A stretch of DNA of 64,000 nt. Source: Algoriphagus sp. PAP.12 (lineage in GTDB: Bacteria > Bacteroidota > Bacteroidia > Cytophagales > Cyclobacteriaceae). Where the stretch lies: assembly GCF_026652115.1 (NCBI RefSeq), contig NZ_JAPPSQ010000002.1:301244-365243 (forward strand), read 5' to 3'. Shown here in pieces: positions 42,275 to 50,547 of the stretch (its first letter is position 1; every line of letters begins with the position of its first letter). Under the pieces are notes generated by a model. It did not search any database. It was not told the origin of the DNA and was given only the letters and a program-made list of their open reading frames with translations. Position numbers and translations under genes: made by a program.

Positions 42275-42907
42275 TTAGACGAACCTCCTTAAGCGTTCAA
42301 GTTCTTTTTTAAGCTCTTGGATTTGCTCATAGTTATCAGAAATTCCAATGTATTGAATTAAGGTTAAGAAAGAGATTTTATCTTGAATGTGATACGAGAT
42401 CAAAAGGTCTCTCATTTTCTTCTGAAATTCATTTTCATAGTTCAATTGAAAATTGAATTTCTCCTCAGTTCCGTCATTCATTTTCAATCTAATTGAATTC
42501 TCCACTCCATTAGAAACTTTAGGTATTGGAGAATAGCCTAGGTAACCATGTTTCAATCCATCATAATCATCAACAAAAAATTCCATTTTTAAAACATCTT
42601 TTAAATCATACCCTTTGTCTCCTACCGAGATAATTGATTTGGAAAAAATTAGATATCCTGTAAAGTTTCCATTCAATTTCTCTTTTTCTGAAAGCGAATA
42701 AAAACTTAAAAACGAATAAGCTATTCCAGTACATCCTAAAACAAAAAATCCAATTGATTCAAATGCTTTTACAGCAAAAAATTCCTTACCCCCCAGCAAT
42801 AAAAAGGCAAAACCTACAGCAAAACCAGTAATAAAAAGTAAATCACGACTCACTTGGTCCTTTACCTTTTTTTCAAAAATTAAAAACTTAATACTTTCCA
42901 TAAACAA
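42275..42907 (-). CDS. Hypothetical membrane protein
   Basis: 210 residues. Two helices near 20-40 and 45-68 (FITGFAVGFAFLLLGG, FFVLGCTGIAYSFLSFY) form a hairpin. A PH-like beta segment follows (LIFSKSIISVGDKGYDLKD), then a C-terminal coiled-coil-like helix (YEQIQELKKELERLRRF). No family is recognised. The pattern of a two-helix anchor plus a small beta domain resembles bacterial PH-domain membrane proteins. It stands alone between spacers, is more AT-rich to the eye than its neighbours, and may be laterally acquired. Confidence 0.6.
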   Translation of the reverse strand: MFMESIKFLIFEKKVKDQVSRDLLFITGFAVGFAFLLLGGKEFFAVKAFESIGFFVLGCTGIAYSFLSFYSLSEKEKLNGNFTGYLIFSKSIISVGDKGYDLKDVLKMEFFVDDYDGLKHGYLGYSPIPKVSNGVENSIRLKMNDGTEEKFNFQLNYENEFQKKMRDLLISYHIQDKISFLTLIQYIGISDNYEQIQELKKELERLRRFV

Positions 42908-43257
42908 ATCCTTCTAAATCTTTTTGTAGGATCATTATTTCAAAGTTAGTTCTATCTATTAACAACTCTCTTTTTAAACAAAAAAATCACTAAATACCTC
43001 AATATCCAATTATTGATTTTTACTAAAACCCATTTTTGAATTGGTGATTATTGCGGAATTTACTTTTCCTCCAATAGAAAGTTAACCGTCCAACAACCCT
43101 AACTTTATGAAGATCAAAATCATGGGGGAAAGGAAGGTAATTTTTCAATCTGATTTTTATTTGATTAACAGAAGTGATAAACTCAATTCTTTTTAGATGC
43201 TTTTTAATTCCGTGCCTTCCTATCCATCATTTTTCAATCACTTAATAGTTTAAAAAA
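42908..43257. other. Spacer without recognised gene
   Basis: About 350 nt between the hypothetical membrane protein and the terminator of the Gfo/Idh gene. It is AT-rich. I see no open frame of note, no RNA fold and no clear promoter. Confidence 0.5.
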
Positions 43258-43285
43258 ATAAAACCCTCCAAATCTCTCTGGAGGG
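43247..43285 (-). terminator. Intrinsic terminator of the Gfo/Idh gene
   Basis: On the minus strand CCCTCCA (43285-43279) pairs with TGGAGGG (43270-43264), with an 8-nt loop, followed by TTTTATTTTTTT. It is about 70 nt after the oxidoreductase stop. Confidence 0.8.
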
Positions 43286-43317
43286 CTCGTAATTCTTAAA
43301 TCAAATATCTTAAATAT

Positions 43318-43357
43318 AGATTGCTTCTCCCAATGAAAAATCGGGATCGCAATGACG
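43318..43357 (-). repeat. REP-like word CGTCATTGCGA...GAAGCAATCT
   Basis: Read on the minus strand, 43357-43318 begins CGTCATTGCGA and ends GAAGCAATCT, the outline of a widespread intergenic repeat. It abuts the stop codon of the Gfo/Idh gene. Confidence 0.5.
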
Positions 43358-44698
43358 TTAAACCTTCGGCACTTGCCAGCCATTGTGATAATGCGCTCTC
43401 ATTAATTGATTGGCTTCTGAGTCGGTAAACTGATTTTTCGTTGCATCCCAGTACACCTTTTTACCAGTCTTATAGGCAATATTTCCCATCTGAGCATTAA
43501 TCGCAGCTACCGAGCCAGTTTGAATTGCACAATTCAACATACTTGGATCGTTGGCCATGACAGAGTCTACAAAGTTCTTAGCGTGATGATCCAAGGCATT
43601 ACCTTCGGGGCTGATATGAGGAACAACCTCAATTTTATTTCTTCTTTCCCCATCCACTGTTTCTGTTTCAGGGATTACTTTCCATCCGCCTCTATTCACT
43701 ACTAATGTTGCATTGTTTCCTATAAATGCAATGCCTTCAGTCGTGCCATAGTTACCGCCATCAATTCCAGTTGCATGCTCCCAAAGCATATTGAAACCAT
43801 CGTATTCATAGACAGTCTGAAGGGTATCAGGAGTCTCTGAAGCATCATCTGGATAAGCAAATTTACCACCCGAAGCCATTACGGATTTCGGAGCACTCAC
43901 TCCCATAGCATAAAGGGCAATATCAATTTCGTGTACACCCCAATCTGTCATCAAGCCACCTGCATAATCCCAAAACCATCTGAAATTGAAGTGGAATCTA
44001 TTCGGGTTAAATGGTCTTTTTGGAGCTGGCCCCAACCACATATCATAATCCACTCCAGCCGGAGGTGGACCGTCTGGCAACACTGGAACCGGCTTCATCC
44101 ATCCTTGATAAGCCCAGCATTTGACCAACCGGATCTGACCTAGTTTTCCAGACTTGACATAGTTGATCGCCTCATCATATTGAGAGCCTGATCTCTGCCA
44201 TTGCCCAACTTGAACTACTTTTCCGTAGCGCTCCTGGGCTTTCACCATGATTTGGCACTCCTCAATGGTATTCGCAATCGGCTTTTCTACATAGACATTT
44301 TTTCCCGCAGAAACAGCATCTACCATCGTCAGGCAATGCCAATGATCCGGCGTCCCGATGATCACTACATCGATATCTTTATCCTCTAAAAGCTTGCGAT
44401 AATCCTTATACTGCTTTGGACGAGTGCCTCGAATTTTATAAACATCCTCTGTTCTTTGATCCAAAACTGACTGATCAATATCTGCCAAAGCCACACAATT
44501 CACATTTGGAATCTTCAGGTGCGCATTCATATTGGACCAGCCCATTCCTTTACAACCAATCAATCCATAATTGATTTGGTCAGAGGGTTTTATTTTTCTG
44601 GTAAACGTACCGAAATCAGCTGCTGTCAAAATGCTTGGCATACTTAAGCCAGCTCCCAGCAACATTGTATTTTGGATAAATCTTCTTCTTGAGGACAT
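43358..44698 (-). CDS. Tat-exported Gfo/Idh/MocA oxidoreductase
   Basis: 446 residues. MSSRRRFIQNTMLLGAGLSM is a Tat-type signal. The Rossmann domain starts at INYGLIGCKGMGWSN with Asp-Ile in ALADIDQS. The conserved Glu-Lys-Pro of the family is in YVEKPIA, with the catalytic-type GGLMTDWGVHEIDIAL (His) later. Such exported Gfo/Idh enzymes in Bacteroidota are linked to 3-keto-sugar chemistry with bound NAD(H). The upstream neighbour on the same strand is a DUF1080 protein, which fits that pathway. The substrate is unknown. Confidence 0.92.
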   Translation of the reverse strand: MSSRRRFIQNTMLLGAGLSMPSILTAADFGTFTRKIKPSDQINYGLIGCKGMGWSNMNAHLKIPNVNCVALADIDQSVLDQRTEDVYKIRGTRPKQYKDYRKLLEDKDIDVVIIGTPDHWHCLTMVDAVSAGKNVYVEKPIANTIEECQIMVKAQERYGKVVQVGQWQRSGSQYDEAINYVKSGKLGQIRLVKCWAYQGWMKPVPVLPDGPPPAGVDYDMWLGPAPKRPFNPNRFHFNFRWFWDYAGGLMTDWGVHEIDIALYAMGVSAPKSVMASGGKFAYPDDASETPDTLQTVYEYDGFNMLWEHATGIDGGNYGTTEGIAFIGNNATLVVNRGGWKVIPETETVDGERRNKIEVVPHISPEGNALDHHAKNFVDSVMANDPSMLNCAIQTGSVAAINAQMGNIAYKTGKKVYWDATKNQFTDSEANQLMRAHYHNGWQVPKV

Positions 44699-44744
44699 AA
44701 TAGGATAGGTTGGGTTAAAGTTTTAAAAATTAAGATTTTTGAAG

Positions 44745-44856
44745 TACGATTTACGGGAACCTTCAGAGTTATTTGTCTAAAACATCAAGTCGAAAAGACT
44801 TTCATTCTCATTTTTTCAAACAGACCAATCTATCTAAAGAAGCCTCGTAAATCGTA
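44745..44856. repeat. Inverted repeat TACGATTTACG / CGTAAATCGTA
   Basis: TACGATTTACG (44745-44755) and CGTAAATCGTA (44846-44856) are perfect 11-nt inverted copies separated by 90 nt, lying in the gap between the DUF1080 and Gfo/Idh genes. The second arm is followed by TTTCGTATTTCGTC. Confidence 0.55.
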
Positions 44857-44872
44857 TTTCGTATTTCGTCAA

Positions 44873-45640
44873 TTAAAGCGGTCTTACCCAGATATTTCTG
44901 AATTTCACCGGGTTGCCATGGTCTTGTAGTATGATAGGCAAGACTTCAGGATGAGCTTTGTAATTCGGAATTCCGATATACTCAGTTGGACCTTTCAAGA
45001 TCACGTGATTCTGAACCAATACGCCATTGATCAATACTGTAACAGTTGCTGGTGAAGTCAAAACACCGTTTTTATCAAATCGAGGAGCTTTGAAGATGAT
45101 ATCATAATAATTCCACTCACCTGGAGCTCTCAATGGATTCACCAAGGGAGGAAATTGCTTATAGATTGAACCAGCTTGTCCATTTGTATAAGTTTTGCTT
45201 TCGTAAGAGTCCAAAACCTGAACTTCATACATCCCCATCAGGAAGAAACCAGAGTTACCTCTACCCTGTCCTTCGCCTTTGATTTCGGTAGGTGCAGTCC
45301 ACTCTAGATGATACTGAGCATCTCCGAAAGGCATCTTGGATTGGATATCTCCTTGCCCGGCAGTTACTACCAATGCACCATCTTCAATCTTCCATCCGGC
45401 AGGACTTGAACCATCTTTGGCAGAAACAAAATTGTTTAAGGATGTTCCATCAAAAAGGACAATTGCATCTGATGGAGGAAGGTTGTTTTCTGCTCCAGGA
45501 GTGATCTTTGGAGGAACAGGTGTATAAAATTCTGTAGCCTGAGGAGGCAATGGTGGTGGAGTCTTTTCTTGAGCTGTTGCAAGGGTACTGACACAGATTC
45601 CTGCAGCTAAAAAAGCCAGGGTCTTAAATTGCTTGTTCAT
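44873..45640 (-). CDS. Exported DUF1080 protein (3-keto-disaccharide/3-keto-glycoside hydrolase-like)
   Basis: 255 residues with a signal peptide (about 1-23, ATAQ). The DUF1080 concanavalin-like fold is indicated by DAIVLFDGTSLNNFVS, GWKIEDGALVV, QYHLEWTAP, GNSGFFLMGMYEVQVLDSY and the C-terminal GNPVKFRNIWVRPL. Members hydrolyse 3-keto-glycosides or bind glycans in the periplasm. It lies 174 nt upstream of the Tat-exported Gfo/Idh oxidoreductase, a pairing expected if one enzyme makes the keto-sugar and the other cleaves it. Confidence 0.9.
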   Translation of the reverse strand: MNKQFKTLAFLAAGICVSTLATAQEKTPPPLPPQATEFYTPVPPKITPGAENNLPPSDAIVLFDGTSLNNFVSAKDGSSPAGWKIEDGALVVTAGQGDIQSKMPFGDAQYHLEWTAPTEIKGEGQGRGNSGFFLMGMYEVQVLDSYESKTYTNGQAGSIYKQFPPLVNPLRAPGEWNYYDIIFKAPRFDKNGVLTSPATVTVLINGVLVQNHVILKGPTEYIGIPNYKAHPEVLPIILQDHGNPVKFRNIWVRPL

Positions 45641-45775
45641 AACAATAGATTATTTTAGGAATGAATTCTAAGGGCAATAAATTACTGGAAAAATGATGTG
45701 AATCGGAAAACCATTGATGTATTTTTCCCAGAAATCAACCCAGCCTTTCCTAATTTCAAAAAAATCAACCACCCT

Positions 45776-48316
45776 ATGAAGAAAATTTACACAGCAATAA
45801 TTCTATTCATCTTAAGCTTCCAATCCACTTTTTCTCAGACGGATTATTTCTTTCCCGGAGATAGTTTTGACCCACAAATCCCTTCACCTGAGGAGTTTCT
45901 GGGTTATCCGATCGGAGAATGGCATACCCGATATGACCTTATTGTCAAATATTTTGAAAAGTTAGATGCAGTCAGCGATCAGGCTTCTTTGAAAACAATA
46001 GGCTATACCCATGAGCATCGACCAAAAATCATTTTAACCATCACCTCAGCTGAAAACATGGCAAATCTGGAGGAGATTCGTCTCAAACAGCTTCAGTTAG
46101 CAGATCCAAGTCAAGGCAAACCTGATGTGAGTGCCATGCCTGCAATCATCCATTTAGGATATGGAGTTCATGGGAACGAGCCTTCTTCGGCAGAAGCTGC
46201 CATGTTGAGCGCTTATTGGTTGCTAGCTTCTCAATCGGATTTGGCGAAAAGAGTTCGAGAGGGAGCTGTTGTTCATTTTGACCCAACTGTGAACCCTGAT
46301 GGAAGGGATAGACATAGCCTTTGGGCGGACTCCAATAAGGGATTCCCTCCAGTAGCTGATCCATTGGATAGAGAGCATAATGAGGCCTGGCCAGGAGGTA
46401 GAACCAACCATTATTGGTTTGATCTGAACAGAGATTGGTTGCCTTTGGCTCATCCAGAATCTCAAGCGAAGATTAAATGGTATCATCAATGGTATCCAAA
46501 TGTGACTACGGATTTCCATGAAATGGGAACCAACAGCACCTATTTCTTTGAACCTACCAAGCCTTATGGTTCAGAAAACCCTGTTGTACCAAGAAAGAAT
46601 TACGATGATATCAACCCGAGATTTGCTAAGTATTTCTCCAAATACATGGATGAAATCCAAAGCCTATATTGGACCAAGGAAGTCTTTGACAATAGCTATC
46701 CTGGATATGGGTCAACCTATCCGGATATTCATGGAGGTTTGGGATTGGTATTTGAAACTGCCAGCTCTCGAGGCCATGTTCAGGATAGCCAGAGAGGTGA
46801 AATCACCTTTGCCTTTACGATCAGAAACCATGTAGTCAATTCTTTGGCGACCTTGGAAGCTTCTATGGATAATCGTGAATACATGCATGATTACCTTCGG
46901 GAATTCTTTGAATCTGCACTATTACAAGGAAGTATGGATCCAGCAAAAAATTATGTATTTGGTGATGAATTTGATGAAAGTAGAAGTAGACTTTTTATAA
47001 AATTTCTCAAACACCATCAAATCAAAGTTTATGAAAACACTTCAGACTTTCAGACTGGTGGATTCTCTTTCAAAAAAGGAAAATCTTGGATTGTTCCGAC
47101 CAATCAAGCTCAATATCGAATGGTCAGAACCATGTTTGAATATGAAAAGGAATTTGCCGATTCAGTTTTCTATGATGCTTCAGCCTGGACAATGGCAGGT
47201 GCATTCGGGATGCCTTTTGCAGCCTCTGGCTCCGCAAAATTGGGTGATGAAGTCACTGAAACCTCACTTCCAACTTTTGAATACCCAACAGGGAAAGCTT
47301 ATGCCTATTTGATAGACTGGTCGGATTACTATGCGCCGAAAATGCTTTTTGAAATGCAAAAAGCAGGCATTCACGTGGAAGTGGTTAACAGATCATTTAC
47401 AGCTACCACGCAGGATGGAGAAACAGAATTTGGAGCGGGAACATTGATGGTTCCTTTAGGTTTTCAGAAAATGAGCAATCAGGAGGTTCAAGAGAAATTG
47501 AAAGAAATCGCCAGCAAGACCCATCAAAAAGTATTTGCTGTCCAAACAGGGATGAATGTTTCGGGGATTGATTTGGGGTCGAATCTTGTCGGAGAGGTAA
47601 AAAAACCCAAAATCCTGATGGTGGTAGGCTCAGGTGTCAACTCCTACGAAGCAGGAGAAATCTGGCATCTGATGGATATGCAAATCGGAATGCCGATTAC
47701 CAAAATCAATTCTGATATGCTGGGAAGAGTAAACCTGTTTGATTATAGCACACTTATTTTACCAACAGGCAATTATTCTTCTCAATCCGAAAGCTTTACC
47801 AACCATTTGAAAGATTGGGTTAATCGAGGAGGAACAGTAATATCTATGAAAACTAATGTCCTTTGGCTTAACAGAATCGGTATTACCAAAGAATCTGAAT
47901 TAGAATTCGAAGAGGCTCCTGAGCCATCTGAATTACCTTTTGAAGTTAGAAGAGATTATGAGGGAGCTAAGGAAGTTGGTGGAAGTATTTACATGGCCAA
48001 ATTGGATTTGACTCATCCAATCGCCTACGGTTATCATAGAGAAACCATGCCTGTTTATAGAAATTCGAGCTTATTTATGGCACCTAGCAAAAACAAGTAT
48101 CTTACACCAATTCGCTATACAGAAAACCCACATTTGGGAGGATATATTAATGATCAAAACCTTGAAAAGCTGAAGCAAAGTGCAAGTGTGATCATATCCC
48201 TATCTGGAAGAGGAAGAGTCATTAATTTCTTTGACAGCCCTAATTTCCGTGGTGCTTGGTTCGGCACAAATAAATTGTTCTTCAACGCAATTTTCTTCGG
48301 AAGCATGATGGATTAA
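45776..48316 (+). CDS. Secreted M14-family zinc carboxypeptidase, large
   Basis: 846 residues from ATG 45776, with a signal peptide ending FSQ. The longer frame to 45698 hides this signal. The M14 site is His and Glu in GVHGNEPSSAEA, Asn-Arg in FDLNRDWL, His in TDFHEMGTNSTYFF, and Glu in LVFETASSRG. The C-terminal third (from about 620, PKILMVVGSGVNSYEAGEIW to the end) is a glutamine-amidotransferase-like domain typical of large Bacteroidota M14 proteins. It degrades peptides outside the cytoplasm. Transcription ends at the shared hairpin 48337-48370. Confidence 0.92.
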   Translation: MKKIYTAIILFILSFQSTFSQTDYFFPGDSFDPQIPSPEEFLGYPIGEWHTRYDLIVKYFEKLDAVSDQASLKTIGYTHEHRPKIILTITSAENMANLEEIRLKQLQLADPSQGKPDVSAMPAIIHLGYGVHGNEPSSAEAAMLSAYWLLASQSDLAKRVREGAVVHFDPTVNPDGRDRHSLWADSNKGFPPVADPLDREHNEAWPGGRTNHYWFDLNRDWLPLAHPESQAKIKWYHQWYPNVTTDFHEMGTNSTYFFEPTKPYGSENPVVPRKNYDDINPRFAKYFSKYMDEIQSLYWTKEVFDNSYPGYGSTYPDIHGGLGLVFETASSRGHVQDSQRGEITFAFTIRNHVVNSLATLEASMDNREYMHDYLREFFESALLQGSMDPAKNYVFGDEFDESRSRLFIKFLKHHQIKVYENTSDFQTGGFSFKKGKSWIVPTNQAQYRMVRTMFEYEKEFADSVFYDASAWTMAGAFGMPFAASGSAKLGDEVTETSLPTFEYPTGKAYAYLIDWSDYYAPKMLFEMQKAGIHVEVVNRSFTATTQDGETEFGAGTLMVPLGFQKMSNQEVQEKLKEIASKTHQKVFAVQTGMNVSGIDLGSNLVGEVKKPKILMVVGSGVNSYEAGEIWHLMDMQIGMPITKINSDMLGRVNLFDYSTLILPTGNYSSQSESFTNHLKDWVNRGGTVISMKTNVLWLNRIGITKESELEFEEAPEPSELPFEVRRDYEGAKEVGGSIYMAKLDLTHPIAYGYHRETMPVYRNSSLFMAPSKNKYLTPIRYTENPHLGGYINDQNLEKLKQSASVIISLSGRGRVINFFDSPNFRGAWFGTNKLFFNAIFFGSMMD

Positions 48317-48336
48317 TATCTCGAATCGGAAAATAT

Positions 48337-48370
48337 AAAAAGCCGCAAAACACAAATTTTGCGGCTTTTT
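48337..48370. terminator. Bidirectional terminator between convergent genes
   Basis: A perfect 14-bp stem, AAAAAGCCGCAAAA (48337-48350) and TTTTGCGGCTTTTT (48357-48370), has a 6-nt loop and A/T tracts on both sides. It serves the M14 gene (plus) and the BlaI/M56 operon (minus). Confidence 0.88.
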
Positions 48371-48408
48371 ACATTAACCCTATAGAAAAATCGCCTTTCG
48401 GACAATCT

Positions 48409-48840
48409 TTAGCGACTATACGTCAAAGTGATCTTACCCGCTACAATCCCTTTGGGTGTTTCCATTTCCACCAAATGAGAGGTAATCAAGGTATTCTCCG
48501 AAAGCTTTTCAATTTCATAATTCACCACATTTCCTTTTTCATCGGTCGTCACTAATTGCTGCCCTTTTTCCTTCCAAATTCCCTTCCCATTCATACTACC
48601 ATCAAGATTTAAAATCTGGTAAGTACCATTTGCATTGATTTTCATCACCGAATTCAAATGCATCATCTTTCCTCCTTCTTCCAAAGCCGGCATTTTCTCC
48701 CCTTTGGCTTGATCAAATTTGAATTCTGATCCTTTCCAATCTCCCACTATATCCGCTTTAAATGCAAATGAAGAAATGAAAAGAATTCCTAAAGCTAGGA
48801 ACGTGCACATACTAGTTCGTTTTATCTGAGTCATTTTCAT
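48409..48840 (-). CDS. Small secreted protein with lipocalin-like fold, paralogue of the M56 C-terminal domain
   Basis: 143 residues from ATG 48840 (ATG 48834 is an alternative), with a signal peptide ending about SFAFKA. The mature domain starts at DIVGDWKGSEF and ends AGKITLTYSR. It matches the last 115 residues of the upstream M56 protein block by block: GTWKGDDF, KINANGTYQI against ILNEDGTYKI, KGIWKEKG against EGTWDVEG, and METPKGIVAGKIT against FETPMGKLAGTIT. It is the third gene of the BlaI/M56 operon (36-nt gap). It may be a decoy, ligand carrier or target linked to the sensor. Confidence 0.75.
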   Translation of the reverse strand: MKMTQIKRTSMCTFLALGILFISSFAFKADIVGDWKGSEFKFDQAKGEKMPALEEGGKMMHLNSVMKINANGTYQILNLDGSMNGKGIWKEKGQQLVTTDEKGNVVNYEIEKLSENTLITSHLVEMETPKGIVAGKITLTYSR

Positions 48841-48876
48841 AGTATTACGGTTTTTTCGTAGATTTTATTAAAATTT

Positions 48877-50100
48877 TTAACGTTTATAAGATTGTGTAAT
48901 AGTACCAGCCAATTTGCCCATTGGAGTTTCAAATTCTACCTGATGCTTGGTAACCAATTTATCTTCGGTAAAACTTACTATTTCATAGCTGGTCACTTCA
49001 TTTCCATCATCGGTAACTAAAGTAGCCCCACCTTCAACATCCCATGTTCCTTCTCCATTTAAGATTTCTCCGTTGACTTGGATTTTATAGGTTCCATCCT
49101 CATTCAATATCAACTCACTTTTTTCATGAAGATCTCTCCCACCTTCTATCATCGCCACTAAATCAGGACCTTCTGACTGAACAAATTGGAAATCGTCACC
49201 TTTCCATGTTCCAACAAGATCACCTCTTTGGACACCAGTTGAACACGAAACAATCAAGCCCACTGAGATCAAGACCAAAAGACCAGCAAAAAACCTTTTC
49301 AAGTCCTTCCTTTCAGATTTACTTTTGTGCATCATTAAAATTCTATTTTTTGTTTGAAATTGATTAAAACTGCTAATTAATTGCCAATTGGGATGATTAG
49401 AGCTGGCAAACTCCACCAATAGTCTCGAATAAGAAATAGAAGAATATTCAGAAATAACACCAGCATCGGCTTGGTATTCATGGACTTCTTTCAGGCTTTG
49501 TTCAACTAGGTAAACCAATGGATTAAACCATAGAAAGCTTTTTACCAACTGAATAAAAATAACATCGAATGAATGTCCTAACTGCACATGCATGGACTCA
49601 TGCTTGAATACCTGATCAAAACTTTCCGAATTGGTCGGATTTGCCGGCATCAAAATAAAATTGAAGAAGCTAGAAGGCCTAAAACCAGAATCCAAAGCAA
49701 CTTTGAATCCTTTAAATGTGATTTTATCAGAATCACGAATCATCATTATTGTTTTAATGATTCCCAAAAGAAGCTTTCCTATCATCCACAACACCCCAGA
49801 AGCATAAAGAATATAAAAAGCAGTGGAGAGATAATTTATTTTACTACCTGAATACTCATTTGTAGGAGAAATCAAATCACCGGATTCTATAACATTTATT
49901 GGGTTTAAAGGCAGGGCTTCAGCAGGAAGAAAATTGAAATCTAGAAATGGAAAAAGAATAGAGACCAAAATTGAAACCATCAAGAATGCTCTGTTCCAAG
50001 AGAAGAAGGTCAGCTTTTCCAATACTAATTTATAAAAGCCCCATGCCACCAAGAGACAAATCCCAGATTCCAGAAAATATGAAATAAACTTTTCCATCAC
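48877..50100 (-). CDS. BlaR1/MecR1-type M56 metallopeptidase with C-terminal lipocalin-like domain
   Basis: 407 residues. Three N-terminal helices (about 8-26, 37-52 and 92-118) precede the M56 zinc motif H167-E-S-M-H171 and the EVHEYQAD segment (Glu third ligand). A fourth helix at about 270-285 ends in IVSC (Cys286, lipobox-like). The penicillin-binding sensor domain of BlaR1 is absent. Instead residues 294-407 form a lipocalin-like domain paralogous to the downstream secreted protein. The gene overlaps blaI by 4 nt. On signalling it would be expected to cleave BlaI. The signal is unknown and need not be a beta-lactam. Confidence 0.85.
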   Translation of the reverse strand: MMEKFISYFLESGICLLVAWGFYKLVLEKLTFFSWNRAFLMVSILVSILFPFLDFNFLPAEALPLNPINVIESGDLISPTNEYSGSKINYLSTAFYILYASGVLWMIGKLLLGIIKTIMMIRDSDKITFKGFKVALDSGFRPSSFFNFILMPANPTNSESFDQVFKHESMHVQLGHSFDVIFIQLVKSFLWFNPLVYLVEQSLKEVHEYQADAGVISEYSSISYSRLLVEFASSNHPNWQLISSFNQFQTKNRILMMHKSKSERKDLKRFFAGLLVLISVGLIVSCSTGVQRGDLVGTWKGDDFQFVQSEGPDLVAMIEGGRDLHEKSELILNEDGTYKIQVNGEILNGEGTWDVEGGATLVTDDGNEVTSYEIVSFTEDKLVTKHQVEFETPMGKLAGTITQSYKR

Positions 50101-50468
50101 TTTTCTCTGTTTTCAAACCCATCAATCAACCGCTGAAGATCTTCCACTTCTTTTTCTGAAATTTTCTTTTCAGTTACCAAAAAGGAAAGAACATTTTCTA
50201 CCGAATCGTCAAAGAAATTCTTGACCAAATGATTGAAACTCCTTTTTCTATAAGCTTCTTGAGTCACTACAGGATAATAATCATGGGTCTTTCCATAAGT
50301 CCTATGATCTACATAGCCTTTCTTTTCTAACATTTTTACAGATGAAGCCAAGGTCGTATAAGGTGGTTTGGGGTCAGGTAATTCTTCCAAAATTTCCCTA
50401 ACAACAGCTCTTTCATTCTTCCAAAGGATCTGCATAATCTGCTCTTCGTAGGTGCTCAACTCTTCCAT
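50097..50468 (-). CDS. BlaI/MecI-family transcriptional repressor
   Basis: 123 residues. The winged helix is visible: LSTYEEQIMQILWKNERAV, VREILEELPDPKPPYTTLAS and VKMLEKKGYVDHRTYGKTHDYYPVV. The C-terminal helices (FDDSVENVLSFLVTEKKIS) give the dimerisation and cleavage region. It represses its own operon until the M56 partner cleaves it. Just upstream of the start lie strong palindromes (50503-50526), the presumed operator. The coding end overlaps the M56 gene as ATGA-type coupling. Confidence 0.93.
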   Translation of the reverse strand: MEELSTYEEQIMQILWKNERAVVREILEELPDPKPPYTTLASSVKMLEKKGYVDHRTYGKTHDYYPVVTQEAYRKRSFNHLVKNFFDDSVENVLSFLVTEKKISEKEVEDLQRLIDGFENREK

Positions 50469-50496
50469 GAAGACTAATGTAAAAAATGAATCTCAT

Positions 50497-50526
50497 AAAA
50501 CCTACGATTATTTCGTATTAATACGA
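50497..50526 (-). promoter_or_regulatory. Palindromic operator of the BlaI operon
   Basis: Two overlapping palindromes, TACGATTATTTCGTA (50503-50517, 5-nt arms) and TCGTATTAATACGA (50513-50526, perfect), lie 35-58 nt before the BlaI start. On the minus strand a TAGGTTTT (50504-50497) just downstream could serve as the -7 element, so a bound repressor would block it. Confidence 0.6.
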
Positions 50527-50547
50527 TTTTATTGTATTCGGAAAATT

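Noticed and set aside
43520..44389. Several 60-70 codon plus-strand ORFs opposite the Gfo/Idh gene
   Set aside because: They are antisense to a gene with a Tat signal and intact Rossmann and EKP motifs; composition is that of a shadow frame.
48877..50100. Classical beta-lactam sensing for the M56 protein
   Set aside because: The penicillin-binding domain with S-x-x-K is absent; the C-terminus is lipocalin-like, and no beta-lactamase gene lies beside it.
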